Shown: one piece after another, positions 1 through 6,968 of the stretch | How positions within the stretch are numbered: the stretch's first letter is position 1 | Layout: each line of letters starts with the position of its first letter | Source: an uncultured Hungatella sp. | Lineage (GTDB): Bacteria > Bacillota > Clostridia > Lachnospirales > Lachnospiraceae | Length of the DNA stretch: 16,991 nucleotides | Reading direction: 5' to 3' | NCBI GenBank assembly: GCA_910586845.1 | Contig: CAJUJV010000036.1 | Span: 297 to 17,287 of the forward strand | Position numbers and translations under genes: made by a program | The notes under the pieces: generated by a model | Told to the model about the DNA's origin: nothing | The model's database searches: none | The model's input: only the letters and a program-made list of their open reading frames with translations

Positions 1-346
1 CAGAACCGGAGATGGCGCCGAACAGAGCATTGGCTCCCGCATTGGTCACCAGAAGGGCACCGGGCAGTCTGCCCAGCAGGGCCAGGACCAGATCCACCAG
101 GCGTCCTGCGATCCCGCCCTGGTTCATCAGATTGCCTGCGAGGATAAAGAACGGGATGGCTGTAAGGCTGAATTTACTCATCCCCACAAATATCCTCTGA
201 GCCCCGGTTATGACCGCTACATCCAAAGGGACTGTCCGCAGGATGACAGCCAGGGCGGCGATGCCGATAGAATAGGCAATGGGGACTCCGGGTATGAGAA
301 GGAGCGCCAAAACAAAAAGAATCATGATCAGAGACTGTACTGCCAT
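1..346 (-). CDS. dctM: TRAP transporter large permease, DctM-type (partial, N-terminal part)
   Basis: Reading the minus strand from the ATG at 346 gives 115 residues running off the left window edge with no stop. The start reads MAVQSLIMILFVLALLLIPG, followed by VPIAYSIGIAALAV and a segment containing FSLTAIPFFILAGNLMNQGG, which is the typical N-terminal pattern of the DctM family (12-TM large subunit of tripartite ATP-independent periplasmic transporters). DctM is the ion-coupled translocation subunit that takes substrate from the binding protein. Its ATG lies immediately after the stop codon of dctQ (347-349), so the two are probably translationally coupled. Only about a quarter of a normal DctM (about 425 residues) is in the window. 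Family call is secure; substrate is not readable here. Confidence 0.92.
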   Translation of the reverse strand, partial: MAVQSLIMILFVLALLLIPGVPIAYSIGIAALAVILRTVPLDVAVITGAQRIFVGMSKFSLTAIPFFILAGNLMNQGGIAGRLVDLVLALLGRLPGALLVTNAGANALFGAISGS

Positions 347-835
347 TTATTCTACCTTCCTTTCATCTTGTCTGTATCCGGAGATCTCCAGAATATTCAG
401 TATGGTATAAATTATATTCAGGATACCGCACAGGGGCAGGATCACATAAAACATGCCCACAGGGATCCCCAGGGAAGAGGTCATCTGCCCCATGGCCAGA
501 GACGATATGCGGATCCCGCCGTAGACCAGGATGACCGCGGAAAAGAGAAATCCGATCAGTTCACACAGAATATTCAGGAATTTCTGCCCCTTTTCCCCTG
601 ACCTTTCTATAAGAATGGGGATATTCATATGGCCTCTCTCGGAGGTGACCAGGACGGAACCCAGGAGACTGGCCCAGGCAAAAAGATAAGATACCAGCTC
701 TTCGGACCAGGCAGAAGGATTTTTCAGGACATAACGGGTAAATACCTGCCAGCATGTCAGGATCACCATAGCCAGAAAACTGGCTCCTGCCAGGATGTTC
801 AGGATACTGGTCAGTATTTTTTTCAATCGGTTCAT
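347..835 (-). CDS. dctQ: TRAP transporter small permease, DctQ-type
   Basis: The 162-residue product has four hydrophobic segments, the size and topology expected of DctQ, the small membrane subunit of TRAP transporters that pairs with DctM. The diagnostic DctQ stretch is visible at about residues 40-72: a Trp-Ser-Glu-Glu sequence followed by YLFAWASLLGS and ERGHMNI. Its ATG at 835 overlaps the dctP stop as ATGA (835-832), and its own stop abuts the dctM start, giving the compact order dctP-dctQ-dctM. The subunit is thought to link binding protein and large permease in the membrane. No oddities seen. Confidence 0.93.
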   Translation of the reverse strand: MNRLKKILTSILNILAGASFLAMVILTCWQVFTRYVLKNPSAWSEELVSYLFAWASLLGSVLVTSERGHMNIPILIERSGEKGQKFLNILCELIGFLFSAVILVYGGIRISSLAMGQMTSSLGIPVGMFYVILPLCGILNIIYTILNILEISGYRQDERKVE

Positions 836-1875
836 TTACTGTCCTCCGTTAGGGATGAAGATGGGTACTGGATGTTATATTCCTGGATCCTGTCATAAAC
901 AGGCCGTATGTCTTCGTGTCCGGCCAGAAACTCCTGGTGCATGGGCATGCAGATCTCCTGAAAGGGCCGGGTGTCCGGATAGAAGAACCGGACCTGCTGT
1001 GTGGCCTGCGCCTTTTCTTTTGCCTGCTCCACGGCTTTTACCCATTCCCGGCGCTGTATCTCATTGACCAGACGGAAGCCCTCTTCAAAGATCTGCCGGT
1101 CCTCAGGGCTCATATTCTCCAGAAATCTGTTGTTGGCCACAAGAATATCCGGGATCATCTGATGCATATCATAGGAATAGAACTTGCAGATATCCCCGTG
1201 CCCGTTGGAGGTCAGAGCCATTTCGTTATTCTCAGCTCCGTCGATGACTCTGGACTGGAGGGCTGTGTATACTTCGCCGAATCCCATGGGAGTGGCGGAG
1301 CCTCCTAAAAGTCTCATCATCTGAACATTGGTGGGAGACTGCTGGACCCGGATTTTCAGGCCTCTGAGATCTGCCGGCGACAGGACAGGAGTGGATACGG
1401 TATAGAAATTTCTGGTGCCGGCATCGATCCAGGCTACGGCCCGGAAACCTGCTTCCGCAGTGGAATTAAAGATGGGAGCCGTGACGGTCTTATCGTCCAT
1501 GGCTCTGTGATATGCCTCTGAAGACGCAAACAGATAAGGCATGTTAAACAGGGTGTAATTCTCCGAAAATGTTTCCAGGATAGAATTGCTTGCCACGCAG
1601 ATGTCGATGGCTCCTGTCTGGGTCAGCTGCACCATATCGGTCTGAGAACCCAGCAGTTCGCTGGGGTAGACTTCTACGTCATACCGGTCACCCAGCCTGC
1701 TTTCAATGTATTCCTCGAAGGCCAGCAGCGCGGTGTTGGTGGGATGGTCAAAGGCCTGATTGTGGCCCACGTAAACAAGATCTTTTTCCCCTTCCGCCGC
1801 CGCGCAGCCTCCTGCCGTGACGGCAGCCGCCAGAAATATACAGGAAAGCAGCAGATACTGTCGGTTTTTTTTCAT
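832..1875 (-). CDS. dctP: TRAP transporter solute-binding lipoprotein, DctP family
   Basis: This is the extracytoplasmic substrate receptor of the TRAP system. I choose the ATG at 1875 (347 residues) rather than the upstream in-frame ATG at 1929, because it is preceded by AAAGGAGAG at a sensible distance and begins a clear lipoprotein signal: MKK, a hydrophobic core, and AGGC with the lipidated Cys at residue 24. Family marks include VYPSELLGSQTDMVQLTQTG near residue 70, the KIRVQ motif whose Arg (about residue 176) is the conserved carboxylate-binding position, and QSRVIDGAENN (about 207-217). The Arg implies an organic acid ligand. The DGAENN sequence recurs in sugar-acid binding members as I remember them, so a uronate-like ligand is possible but unproven. 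A weak minus-strand -10 (CATAAT, 1915-1910) lies upstream, without a convincing -35. Confidence 0.93.
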   Translation of the reverse strand: MKKNRQYLLLSCIFLAAAVTAGGCAAAEGEKDLVYVGHNQAFDHPTNTALLAFEEYIESRLGDRYDVEVYPSELLGSQTDMVQLTQTGAIDICVASNSILETFSENYTLFNMPYLFASSEAYHRAMDDKTVTAPIFNSTAEAGFRAVAWIDAGTRNFYTVSTPVLSPADLRGLKIRVQQSPTNVQMMRLLGGSATPMGFGEVYTALQSRVIDGAENNEMALTSNGHGDICKFYSYDMHQMIPDILVANNRFLENMSPEDRQIFEEGFRLVNEIQRREWVKAVEQAKEKAQATQQVRFFYPDTRPFQEICMPMHQEFLAGHEDIRPVYDRIQEYNIQYPSSSLTEDSK

Positions 1876-1972
1876 GGTTCTGATCTCTCCTTTCACAAGA
1901 CGTGTCCCTATTATGTCCAGGAAACACAAATACTAACAGCCGTTCAGAAAATATTCTCTCCGGTCATCAGCC

Positions 1973-2001
1973 TTGCGGCCTCCGGAAAAATGTGTTACAA
2001 T
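1973..2001 (+). promoter_or_regulatory. Sigma-A-type promoter for the 2022 gene
   Basis: TTGCGG at 1973-1978 and TACAAT at 1996-2001 are separated by 17 bp, and AAGGAGGGG followed by an ATG comes 20 bp later. It lies in the 146-bp divergent gap between dctP and the small hypothetical gene. The hexamers match the consensus at 4/6 and 5/6. Confidence 0.55.
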
Positions 2002-2021
2002 TCTGGAAAAAGGAGGGGCCT

Positions 2022-2441
2022 ATGGGTAAAGAGGGAAAGTATGTAGAAGCATTGGAGGACCAAGGTCTGTTTGAAAACCCGGGTCACAGGACCCGTTTTA
2101 AAGAACTGGTGGACTGCTATGGCCATTATCCGTTTTTTAACCCGGGATTATGCAAGTGTATGTATCTCTCTGCATGGGATGAGGAACATTTTGCCATTAT
2201 CCTGCAGATCCTGTCTGATCTGGCCATCGGAAGGGAGAGGGACACGGAGGAGATGCAGATCCAGGGGGATGCACTGGCCCGGGAGGAGACGGGAGGAGAG
2301 TCCTATATGTATCGGCTTTCCAATGCGTTTCTGGCAGGAGAGGAGTTTGTGATGGACGAGGATGCAGAGCTGCCCGGAGACTATCCCTATATCATCAGCC
2401 GGGCCATGGAGGCGGCTAAAGTGATTGACAGCTGTTCCTGA
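2022..2441 (+). CDS. Conserved-looking hypothetical acidic protein, 139 aa
   Basis: I do not recognise the family. The ATG at 2022 is chosen over the in-frame ATG at 1902 because AAAAAGGAGGGG sits just before it and a good promoter lies only 20 bp upstream; the longer form would place the promoter inside the gene. The product is soluble, with no signal peptide or membrane segment. It is acidic, with many Glu and Asp in the second half. Residues 26-46 hold an aromatic and Cys-containing patch (HYPFFNPGLCKCMYLSAWDE) that could be a conserved core; the CKC pair could bind metal, but there are no other clustered Cys. It is transcribed divergently from the TRAP operon and is separated by 152 bp from the lipoprotein gene, which has its own promoter. 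Confidence 0.72.
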   Translation: MGKEGKYVEALEDQGLFENPGHRTRFKELVDCYGHYPFFNPGLCKCMYLSAWDEEHFAIILQILSDLAIGRERDTEEMQIQGDALAREETGGESYMYRLSNAFLAGEEFVMDEDAELPGDYPYIISRAMEAAKVIDSCS

Positions 2442-2450
2442 GACAGGGAT

Positions 2451-2472
2451 TTATTCTGTCATTATTCTGTCA
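2451..2472 (+). repeat. 11-bp tandem duplication
   Basis: TTATTCTGTCA occurs twice back to back in the gap between the 2022 gene and the lipoprotein promoter. The preceding GACAG (2442-2446) can pair with either CTGTC copy, giving a weak alternative hairpin. No T-tract follows, so I do not call it a terminator. Confidence 0.5.
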
Positions 2473-2521
2473 TTTCTGCGGAAACCGGAGAAAGTCGTAA
2501 GAAATGTTCATGCTTCTTTAA

Positions 2522-2550
2522 TAGTCATTTTCTGCCAGATAGGCTATAAT
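2522..2550 (+). promoter_or_regulatory. Sigma-A-type promoter for the lipoprotein/epsC/cupin operon
   Basis: A perfect TATAAT at 2545-2550 with TAGTCA (4/6) at 2522-2527 and a 17-bp spacer. The leader to the ATG at 2594 is about 36 nt and contains AAAGGAGA as ribosome site. Confidence 0.68.
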
Positions 2551-2593
2551 GATCATGCAGTTGCAGAATAGAATATTAAAGGAGACAAAACAT

Positions 2594-3310
2594 ATGAGAA
2601 AGAAAATTACAGTTATGACGGCAGGGATTGCCGCAGCGATGATGATGATGACCGCCTGTTCCGGACAGCCGGGTCAGACAGCCGGGGCGGCAGAGCCGGA
2701 GACCACGAAAGAGAGCAGCACCTCTCCGGAGACAAAGGAGACAGAAGCCGAAGCAAGCAAAGAAGAGACGGAGGAAAGTACAGAAGATGTCCAGGGAGGT
2801 ATGGATATGTCGGTTCCTGTGAAGATCTGGGGCGAGATCACGGAAGTGGGGGACGGAGTCATCTATGTGGATAATCAGTCGGACAATTCTTCAAAAGGCG
2901 AGATCATCCTGACGATCGATCCGGAGACTACCCGGATCCTGGAGGGAGAGAACGGATTTCCGGTGGACTTTGAGAATATTCAGACAGGCAGATTCGAGGC
3001 ATATTTAGGGCATGCCATGACCATGTCTCTTCCGCCTCAGTCCACGCCTGAGATCGTGATCGTCAACATTCCGGAGGATACCCCGGTTGCCCAGTATGTG
3101 GTGGCGGCAGGAGCTGTGGAGGAGAAAGACGGGGTGAAGACTCTGGCGGTCAAGGATGGCACGGAGTACACTCTCGCCGAAGAGGTTTCCATCATTCCCT
3201 ATCTTACGAAGAAGCTGGTCATGCTGGAGGATATTTCTGAGGATTCCAGGTGCCTGATCTGGGTGAACCAGGACGATAAGGCGGACAGGATCGTTCTTTT
3301 TGATGAATAA
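2594..3310 (+). CDS. Putative lipoprotein with acidic linker and predicted beta-rich domains
   Basis: The ATG at 2594 (238 residues) is preferred to the in-frame ATG at 2549: the latter overlaps the -10 box, and 2594 has AAAGGAGA before it. Residues 1-22 form a lipoprotein signal (MRKK, a Met-rich hydrophobic core with four consecutive Met, then MTAC with Cys22 as lipidation site). Residues 23-70 are a low-complexity Thr/Ser/Glu linker typical of surface lipoproteins. From about residue 75 the chain alternates short hydrophobic strands with Gly and charged turns (GEITEVGDGVIYVDNQ; later VKDGTEYTLAEEVSIIPYL). This resembles the small OB-fold-like domains seen in DUF3221-type Firmicute lipoproteins, but that is a resemblance, not an identification. 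The stop TAA at 3308-3310 is directly followed by an ATG, suggesting coupling to the next gene. Confidence 0.82.
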   Translation: MRKKITVMTAGIAAAMMMMTACSGQPGQTAGAAEPETTKESSTSPETKETEAEASKEETEESTEDVQGGMDMSVPVKIWGEITEVGDGVIYVDNQSDNSSKGEIILTIDPETTRILEGENGFPVDFENIQTGRFEAYLGHAMTMSLPPQSTPEIVIVNIPEDTPVAQYVVAAGAVEEKDGVKTLAVKDGTEYTLAEEVSIIPYLTKKLVMLEDISEDSRCLIWVNQDDKADRIVLFDE

Positions 3311-3355
3311 ATGAAACAGGGCCGGGACACAGGGCGCCGGTCGGAAAGGGAGCTT

Positions 3356-4240
3356 ATGGAGAAACCATTGGAACAGGAAGTGCAGGAGCTGGTAGCGGAT
3401 ATTCTGGAAGATTACAGAGGAGACCGGGCCATTGACCGGATGGAAGATTTCCTTAATCAGCCGGATAAGGATGTGATCATCAATATTGTCAATAAGATGC
3501 TCAGGATCCTCTTTCCGGGATACTACAGGGACAGGACTTACCGGGTCTATAACGCTGCCAGTCAGCTGTCTCTTCAGATCGAGGATGTGATGTATTATCT
3601 GAACAGGGAGATCGCCAAGGTTTTGAAATACAGCTCTGAGTATGATCAGGACAGTGAAGAGCAGATCCGCAGAAAGGCCCAGAAGATCACCGTCAGCTTT
3701 TTAAAGAGGATACCGGCTATCAGAGAATATCTGGAGACGGACCTGGAGGCGGCTTTTGACGGGGATCCGGCGGCAGCCAGCAAGGATGAGATCATCCTCT
3801 CCTACCCCGGGATGCTGGCCATCACGGTTTACCGTATGGCTCATGAACTGTTCAGTCTTTCGATGCCCCTGATTCCCAGGACCATGACGGAGTACGCTCA
3901 CAGCGTTACCGGTATCGACATCCATCCGGGGGCTGTCATAGGAAGATACTTTTTCATCGACCACGGCACGGGCATCGTGGTGGGAGAGACCACGGTGATC
4001 GGAGAACATGTGAAAGTATATCAGGGAGTGACCCTGGGCGCTCTGTCTACAAGCGGCGGGCAGAAACTGAAGCACAAAAAGAGGCATCCCACCATCGAGG
4101 ATTACGTCACGATCTATTCCAACGCCTCCATACTGGGAGGAGAGACGGTGATCGGAAGGGATTCGGTGATCGGCGGCAATGCTTTTATCACCAGGTCCGT
4201 GCCGGCAGGCAGCAGAGTCAGTATCAAGAATCAGGATTAA
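3356..4240 (+). CDS. epsC: Serine O-acetyltransferase (EpsC/CysE family)
   Basis: The enzyme transfers acetyl from acetyl-CoA to L-serine, giving O-acetylserine for cysteine synthesis. It has the long alpha-helical N-terminal part of the EpsC subgroup followed by a left-handed hexapeptide-repeat beta helix (about residues 188-290). Catalytic positions known from CysE are visible: Asp of GIDIHP (about 188), His of FFIDHGTG (about 203) and His of KKRHP (about 244); VVGETTVIG and QGVTLGA are family signatures. Two starts are possible: ATG 3356 (294 residues, beginning MEKPLEQE, behind GGAAAGGGAG) or ATG 3311 (309 residues), which abuts the preceding stop but lacks a Shine-Dalgarno; the extra 15 residues are basic and not family-like. 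There is no cysK alongside. The cupin gene follows 26 bp later. Confidence 0.93.
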   Translation: MEKPLEQEVQELVADILEDYRGDRAIDRMEDFLNQPDKDVIINIVNKMLRILFPGYYRDRTYRVYNAASQLSLQIEDVMYYLNREIAKVLKYSSEYDQDSEEQIRRKAQKITVSFLKRIPAIREYLETDLEAAFDGDPAAASKDEIILSYPGMLAITVYRMAHELFSLSMPLIPRTMTEYAHSVTGIDIHPGAVIGRYFFIDHGTGIVVGETTVIGEHVKVYQGVTLGALSTSGGQKLKHKKRHPTIEDYVTIYSNASILGGETVIGRDSVIGGNAFITRSVPAGSRVSIKNQD

Positions 4241-4266
4241 CAAACGCAAAAGAGAAGGAGAAAAGC

Positions 4267-4599
4267 ATGTTAAATGACAGATGGGTATTTCATGAGGATG
4301 TCGAACAAAAACCGGCAGGCCCGGGCGTCGTGAGGCGGGTTCTGGCCTACAGCAAAGATCTGATGTGTGTGGAGAACACATTTGCAGAAGAGGCAGTGGG
4401 TCAGCTTCATCACCACCCTCACACACAGATCACCTATGTAGTCAGCGGCGAGTTTGAGTTTGAGATCGACGGTGAGAAGAAGGTCGTGAAAGCGGGAGAT
4501 ACCATGCTGAAGACAGACGGAGTGGAACATGGCTGCGTATGTCTGAAGCAGGGCATTCTGCTGGATATCTTTAACCCGATGAGAGAGGATTTTGTCTGA
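4267..4599 (+). CDS. Small cupin-domain protein, KdgF-like
   Basis: A 110-residue single-domain cupin with AGAAGGAGA before the ATG. The metal-binding first motif is HHHPHTQ (His48, His50, His52, with Gln54 where many cupins have Glu) followed by ITYVVSGEFEFEIDGE. The second motif is AGDTMLKTDGVEHG with His88. The C-terminal DIFNPMREDF resembles the end of KdgF-type proteins, which linearise the unsaturated uronates released from pectin or alginate. That assignment is from sequence feel only; many small cupins have other roles or are unassigned. It is the last gene before a strong intrinsic terminator, and probably shares the promoter at 2522 with the lipoprotein and epsC. Confidence 0.85.
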   Translation: MLNDRWVFHEDVEQKPAGPGVVRRVLAYSKDLMCVENTFAEEAVGQLHHHPHTQITYVVSGEFEFEIDGEKKVVKAGDTMLKTDGVEHGCVCLKQGILLDIFNPMREDFV

Positions 4600-4610
4600 C
4601 AGTTCAGTTC

Positions 4611-4643
4611 CCCCCGGATGAGGAAGAGCCGGGGGATTTTTTT
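4611..4643 (+). terminator. Intrinsic terminator after the cupin gene
   Basis: CCCCCGG (4611-4617) pairs perfectly with CCGGGGG (4629-4635), with an 11-nt loop, then A and seven T residues (4637-4643). It lies 11 bp after the cupin stop and separates that operon from the efflux cassette. Confidence 0.88.
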
Positions 4644-4714
4644 ATAAAAAATGGCTACTGTCGCAACTGCGCTCCGGCCTGGAAGAATATGACCGCTTAA
4701 GGAAAAGAAAACAC

Positions 4715-4743
4715 TTGCATCACAGACGGAAATGAGGTAGACT
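4715..4743 (+). promoter_or_regulatory. Promoter of the MacA/MacB-like efflux cassette
   Basis: TTGCAT at 4715-4720 and TAGACT at 4738-4743 with a 17-bp spacer. The leader to the ATG at 4850 is about 100 nt and contains a small hairpin (GACAGA 4785-4790 with TCTGTC 4799-4804) before the ribosome site AAAGGGGAG. The -10 overlaps the palindrome at 4741. Confidence 0.55.
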
Positions 4744-4756
4744 GTACTAGTACAGT
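4741..4756. promoter_or_regulatory. Perfect 16-bp palindrome, probable repressor operator
   Basis: ACTGTACTAGTACAGT is self-complementary over all 16 bases. It overlaps the last three bases of the proposed -10 box and covers the likely transcription start, the classic place for a repressor site. The related AGTTAATACACTAAT follows directly. The TAGTAC/GTACTA half-sites resemble those I associate with YtrA-type GntR repressors of Firmicute ABC transporter operons; the regulator gene itself is not in this window. Confidence 0.6.
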
Positions 4757-4849
4757 TAATACACTAATCCGATAAAAAATTGAAGACAGAGGAAATCTTC
4801 TGTCGTTATAGTAGTTAGTAATGGATGCAGTACAGGAAAGGGGAGCAAG

Positions 4850-6253
4850 ATGGAAGAAAATACCAGAGCACAGGACAGCCGGGAGAGAGAGGACATGGAA
4901 GAGGAGGCCAGGCTGAAACAGGAGGAAGAACAGTTCGAGGCAGAACTGGAGGAGCTGATGAGGCCCGATCCTTCGGGAAAGAAAGGAAAGAAAAAGAAGA
5001 AAAAGGAAAAGAAGCAGAGAACATCCTGGAGCAGAAAGAAAAAGCTCATCACCGCGGCGGTTCTGGCGATCGCTGCCGCAGGGTGCTTTAAAGTGTTTGG
5101 AGGCAATAAAGAAAATGTGGTCATGGTGAGCACTACGGCTCTTGTCCGGGGAAATATCCAGGAGGAACTGACGATCAGCGGCCCGGTGTCCGGCACAGAC
5201 AGCGTGGATGTGGTATCCAATCTCCACGCGGAGGTGACGGACATCAAGGTCAAGGAGGGCGACCGGGTGAAGGCCGGACAGCTTCTGGCAGTCATTGACG
5301 ACAGCGATATGAGAAAAGAAGTGGAGATGGCCCAGAATTCTTATGACCTGGCGGTTTCTACATACAATGAGCAGCAGATCCTGGCTGAAAACGGTTATGC
5401 CAGGGCTATCCAGGAAGAGCAGGCAGCAAGAAAGGAATTTGAACGGACCAATGTTCTCTACCAGTCGGGGAGCGTGTCACAGCTGGAGTGGGAGACGGCC
5501 AGAGACAAACATCAGGAAGCCAGAAGACAGGTGCGGACCTTTACTCTGAAAGACGGCAAAGCCGTGGCCAATGAATCTTATGCCATTCAGATCAAGAATG
5601 CGGAGTTTGAGCTGGAAAAGAAGAAAGAACAGCTGGAGGATACCCAGGTTACCAGCCCCATCGACGGCACGGTGGTCCGCGTCAACACCAAAGTGGGACG
5701 GTTTGCCGATACTATCGAAGATGATAAGCCCATGTTTATCATCGAGAATCTGGATGTGCTGGAGATGAAGGTCAGTGTCAGCGAGTATTCTATCGGAAAG
5801 ATCCAGGTGGGTCAGGAGGCGGTGATCAGCGCCGATATTCTTAACGGAGAGACCGTGGCCGGGCAGGTGACGGCCATCTCTCCAACAGGTGAGGAAAAAG
5901 GCGGCGGGTCTACGGAGAGAGTCATCCCTACCACCATCCAGATTATGGAAGATAATACCAGGCTGATCGCGGGGATCACGGCCAGAGCCAGGATCATCCT
6001 CAATGAAGCCGAGGATGCATGGATCGTCCCCATTTCCGCTGTCCTGGAGACCGAAGAAGGCTGGGCTGTCCTGACCGTAGATCAGGGGCTGATCCGATGG
6101 ATCCCGGTGGAAAAAGGAGTGGAAAGCGATATCCAGGTGCAGGTGATCCCTGTGGAGGAAGACGCCTTCCGGGAAGAGATGAGCATTGTCACGGCGCCTC
6201 ATCCAGGCCTTGCGGAAGGCATGAAGGTAGTGGAAAACGGAGCCGGAAGGTAG
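4850..6253 (+). CDS. Efflux membrane-fusion (adaptor) protein, MacA/HlyD-like
   Basis: A 467-residue adaptor of the kind that works with MacB-type ABC permeases. After the single membrane helix (about residues 66-83) comes the usual order: a first strand region, a lipoyl-like half motif (SNLHAEVTDIKVKEGDRVKA, about 123-142), a coiled-coil hairpin (about 155-260, with EQQ, KEFERTN, LEKKKEQLEDTQ), the second lipoyl half (TSPIDGTVVRVNTKVG) and beta-barrel parts with IPISAVLETEEG-like sequence. The cytoplasmic N-terminus is unusual: residues 1-39 are very acidic and probably helical, and residues 44-65 are almost all Lys and Arg. The ATPase gene follows after 7 bp. In Gram-positives such adaptors span the wall side and are used for peptide or drug export or for sensing; the substrate is not evident. 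Confidence 0.9.
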   Translation: MEENTRAQDSREREDMEEEARLKQEEEQFEAELEELMRPDPSGKKGKKKKKKEKKQRTSWSRKKKLITAAVLAIAAAGCFKVFGGNKENVVMVSTTALVRGNIQEELTISGPVSGTDSVDVVSNLHAEVTDIKVKEGDRVKAGQLLAVIDDSDMRKEVEMAQNSYDLAVSTYNEQQILAENGYARAIQEEQAARKEFERTNVLYQSGSVSQLEWETARDKHQEARRQVRTFTLKDGKAVANESYAIQIKNAEFELEKKKEQLEDTQVTSPIDGTVVRVNTKVGRFADTIEDDKPMFIIENLDVLEMKVSVSEYSIGKIQVGQEAVISADILNGETVAGQVTAISPTGEEKGGGSTERVIPTTIQIMEDNTRLIAGITARARIILNEAEDAWIVPISAVLETEEGWAVLTVDQGLIRWIPVEKGVESDIQVQVIPVEEDAFREEMSIVTAPHPGLAEGMKVVENGAGR

Positions 6254-6260
6254 GTGGGGT

Positions 6261-6968
6261 ATGGCAGAGGAATTAATTCGGCTGAAGGATCTGGTAAAGA
6301 TCTATGATACGGGGGCTATTAAGGTCCTGGGACTTAAGAGGATCAACCTGACTATCAACAGAGGAGAATTTGTGGCCATCATGGGAAAGTCCGGATCCGG
6401 AAAATCCACACTGATGAATATACTGGGCTGTCTGGACCGGCCTTCCATGGGTCATTATTATCTGGACGGCATCGATGTGGCCTCCATGACGTCCAACGAG
6501 CTGTCCGAGATCAGGAACAAAAAGATCGGTTTTGTATTTCAGTCTTTTAATCTGATATCCAGAACGTCGGCTCTTAAGAATGTGGAAATTCCCATGACTT
6601 ATGCGAAAGTGGGAAAGAAGGCCAGAAGGGAGAGAGCGCTGAAGCTGCTGGACAGAGTAGGCCTTCTCAGCCGGGCCCAGCATATGCCCAATGAGCTGTC
6701 AGGAGGTCAGAGGCAGAGGGTGGCCATCGCCAGGGCCCTGGCTAACCAGCCTCCTCTGATCCTGGCAGATGAGCCTACGGGCAACCTGGATACGGCTGCC
6801 TCGGAGGAAATCATGGAGCTGTTTTCGGAGCTTCACAGAGAAGGGGCTACGGTGGTGGTGGTTACCCATGAGGAGAATATTGCAGAATTTACGGACAGGA
6901 TCATCCGGTTTCAGGACGGACTGGTGATCAGTGACAGGAGAAAGGGGAGTGAGGACAGTGCTGTTTGA
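6261..6968 (+). CDS. ABC transporter ATP-binding protein, MacB/LolD type
   Basis: A complete 235-residue nucleotide-binding subunit. Visible motifs: Walker A GKSGSGKS at 42-49, Q-loop Gln94 in FVFQSFNL, signature LSGGQ at 146-150, Walker B LILADE at 166-171 followed by PTGNLD, and the switch His203 in VTHE. The sequence FVFQSFNLISRTSALKNVEIP is characteristic of the MacB/LolD/YknY subfamily, which pairs with FtsX-like permeases for export or mechanotransmission rather than import. It starts 7 bp after the adaptor stop, behind AAGGTAGGTGGGG, and its end overlaps the permease start by 11 nt. The gene itself looks intact. Confidence 0.95.
   Translation: MAEELIRLKDLVKIYDTGAIKVLGLKRINLTINRGEFVAIMGKSGSGKSTLMNILGCLDRPSMGHYYLDGIDVASMTSNELSEIRNKKIGFVFQSFNLISRTSALKNVEIPMTYAKVGKKARRERALKLLDRVGLLSRAQHMPNELSGGQRQRVAIARALANQPPLILADEPTGNLDTAASEEIMELFSELHREGATVVVVTHEENIAEFTDRIIRFQDGLVISDRRKGSEDSAV

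Noticed and set aside
1876..2021. CcpA cre site in the dctP divergent region
   Set aside because: The best stretch (near 1938-1952) matches the cre consensus too poorly to support a call.
4757..4849. Riboswitch or T-box in the leader of the efflux cassette
   Set aside because: The leader is about 100 nt with one 6-bp hairpin and no terminator/antiterminator pair or conserved T-box sequence.
5477..6202. Minus-strand open frame (241 codons) opposite the adaptor
   Set aside because: It is a shadow of the adaptor gene, with no start signals or recognisable motifs.
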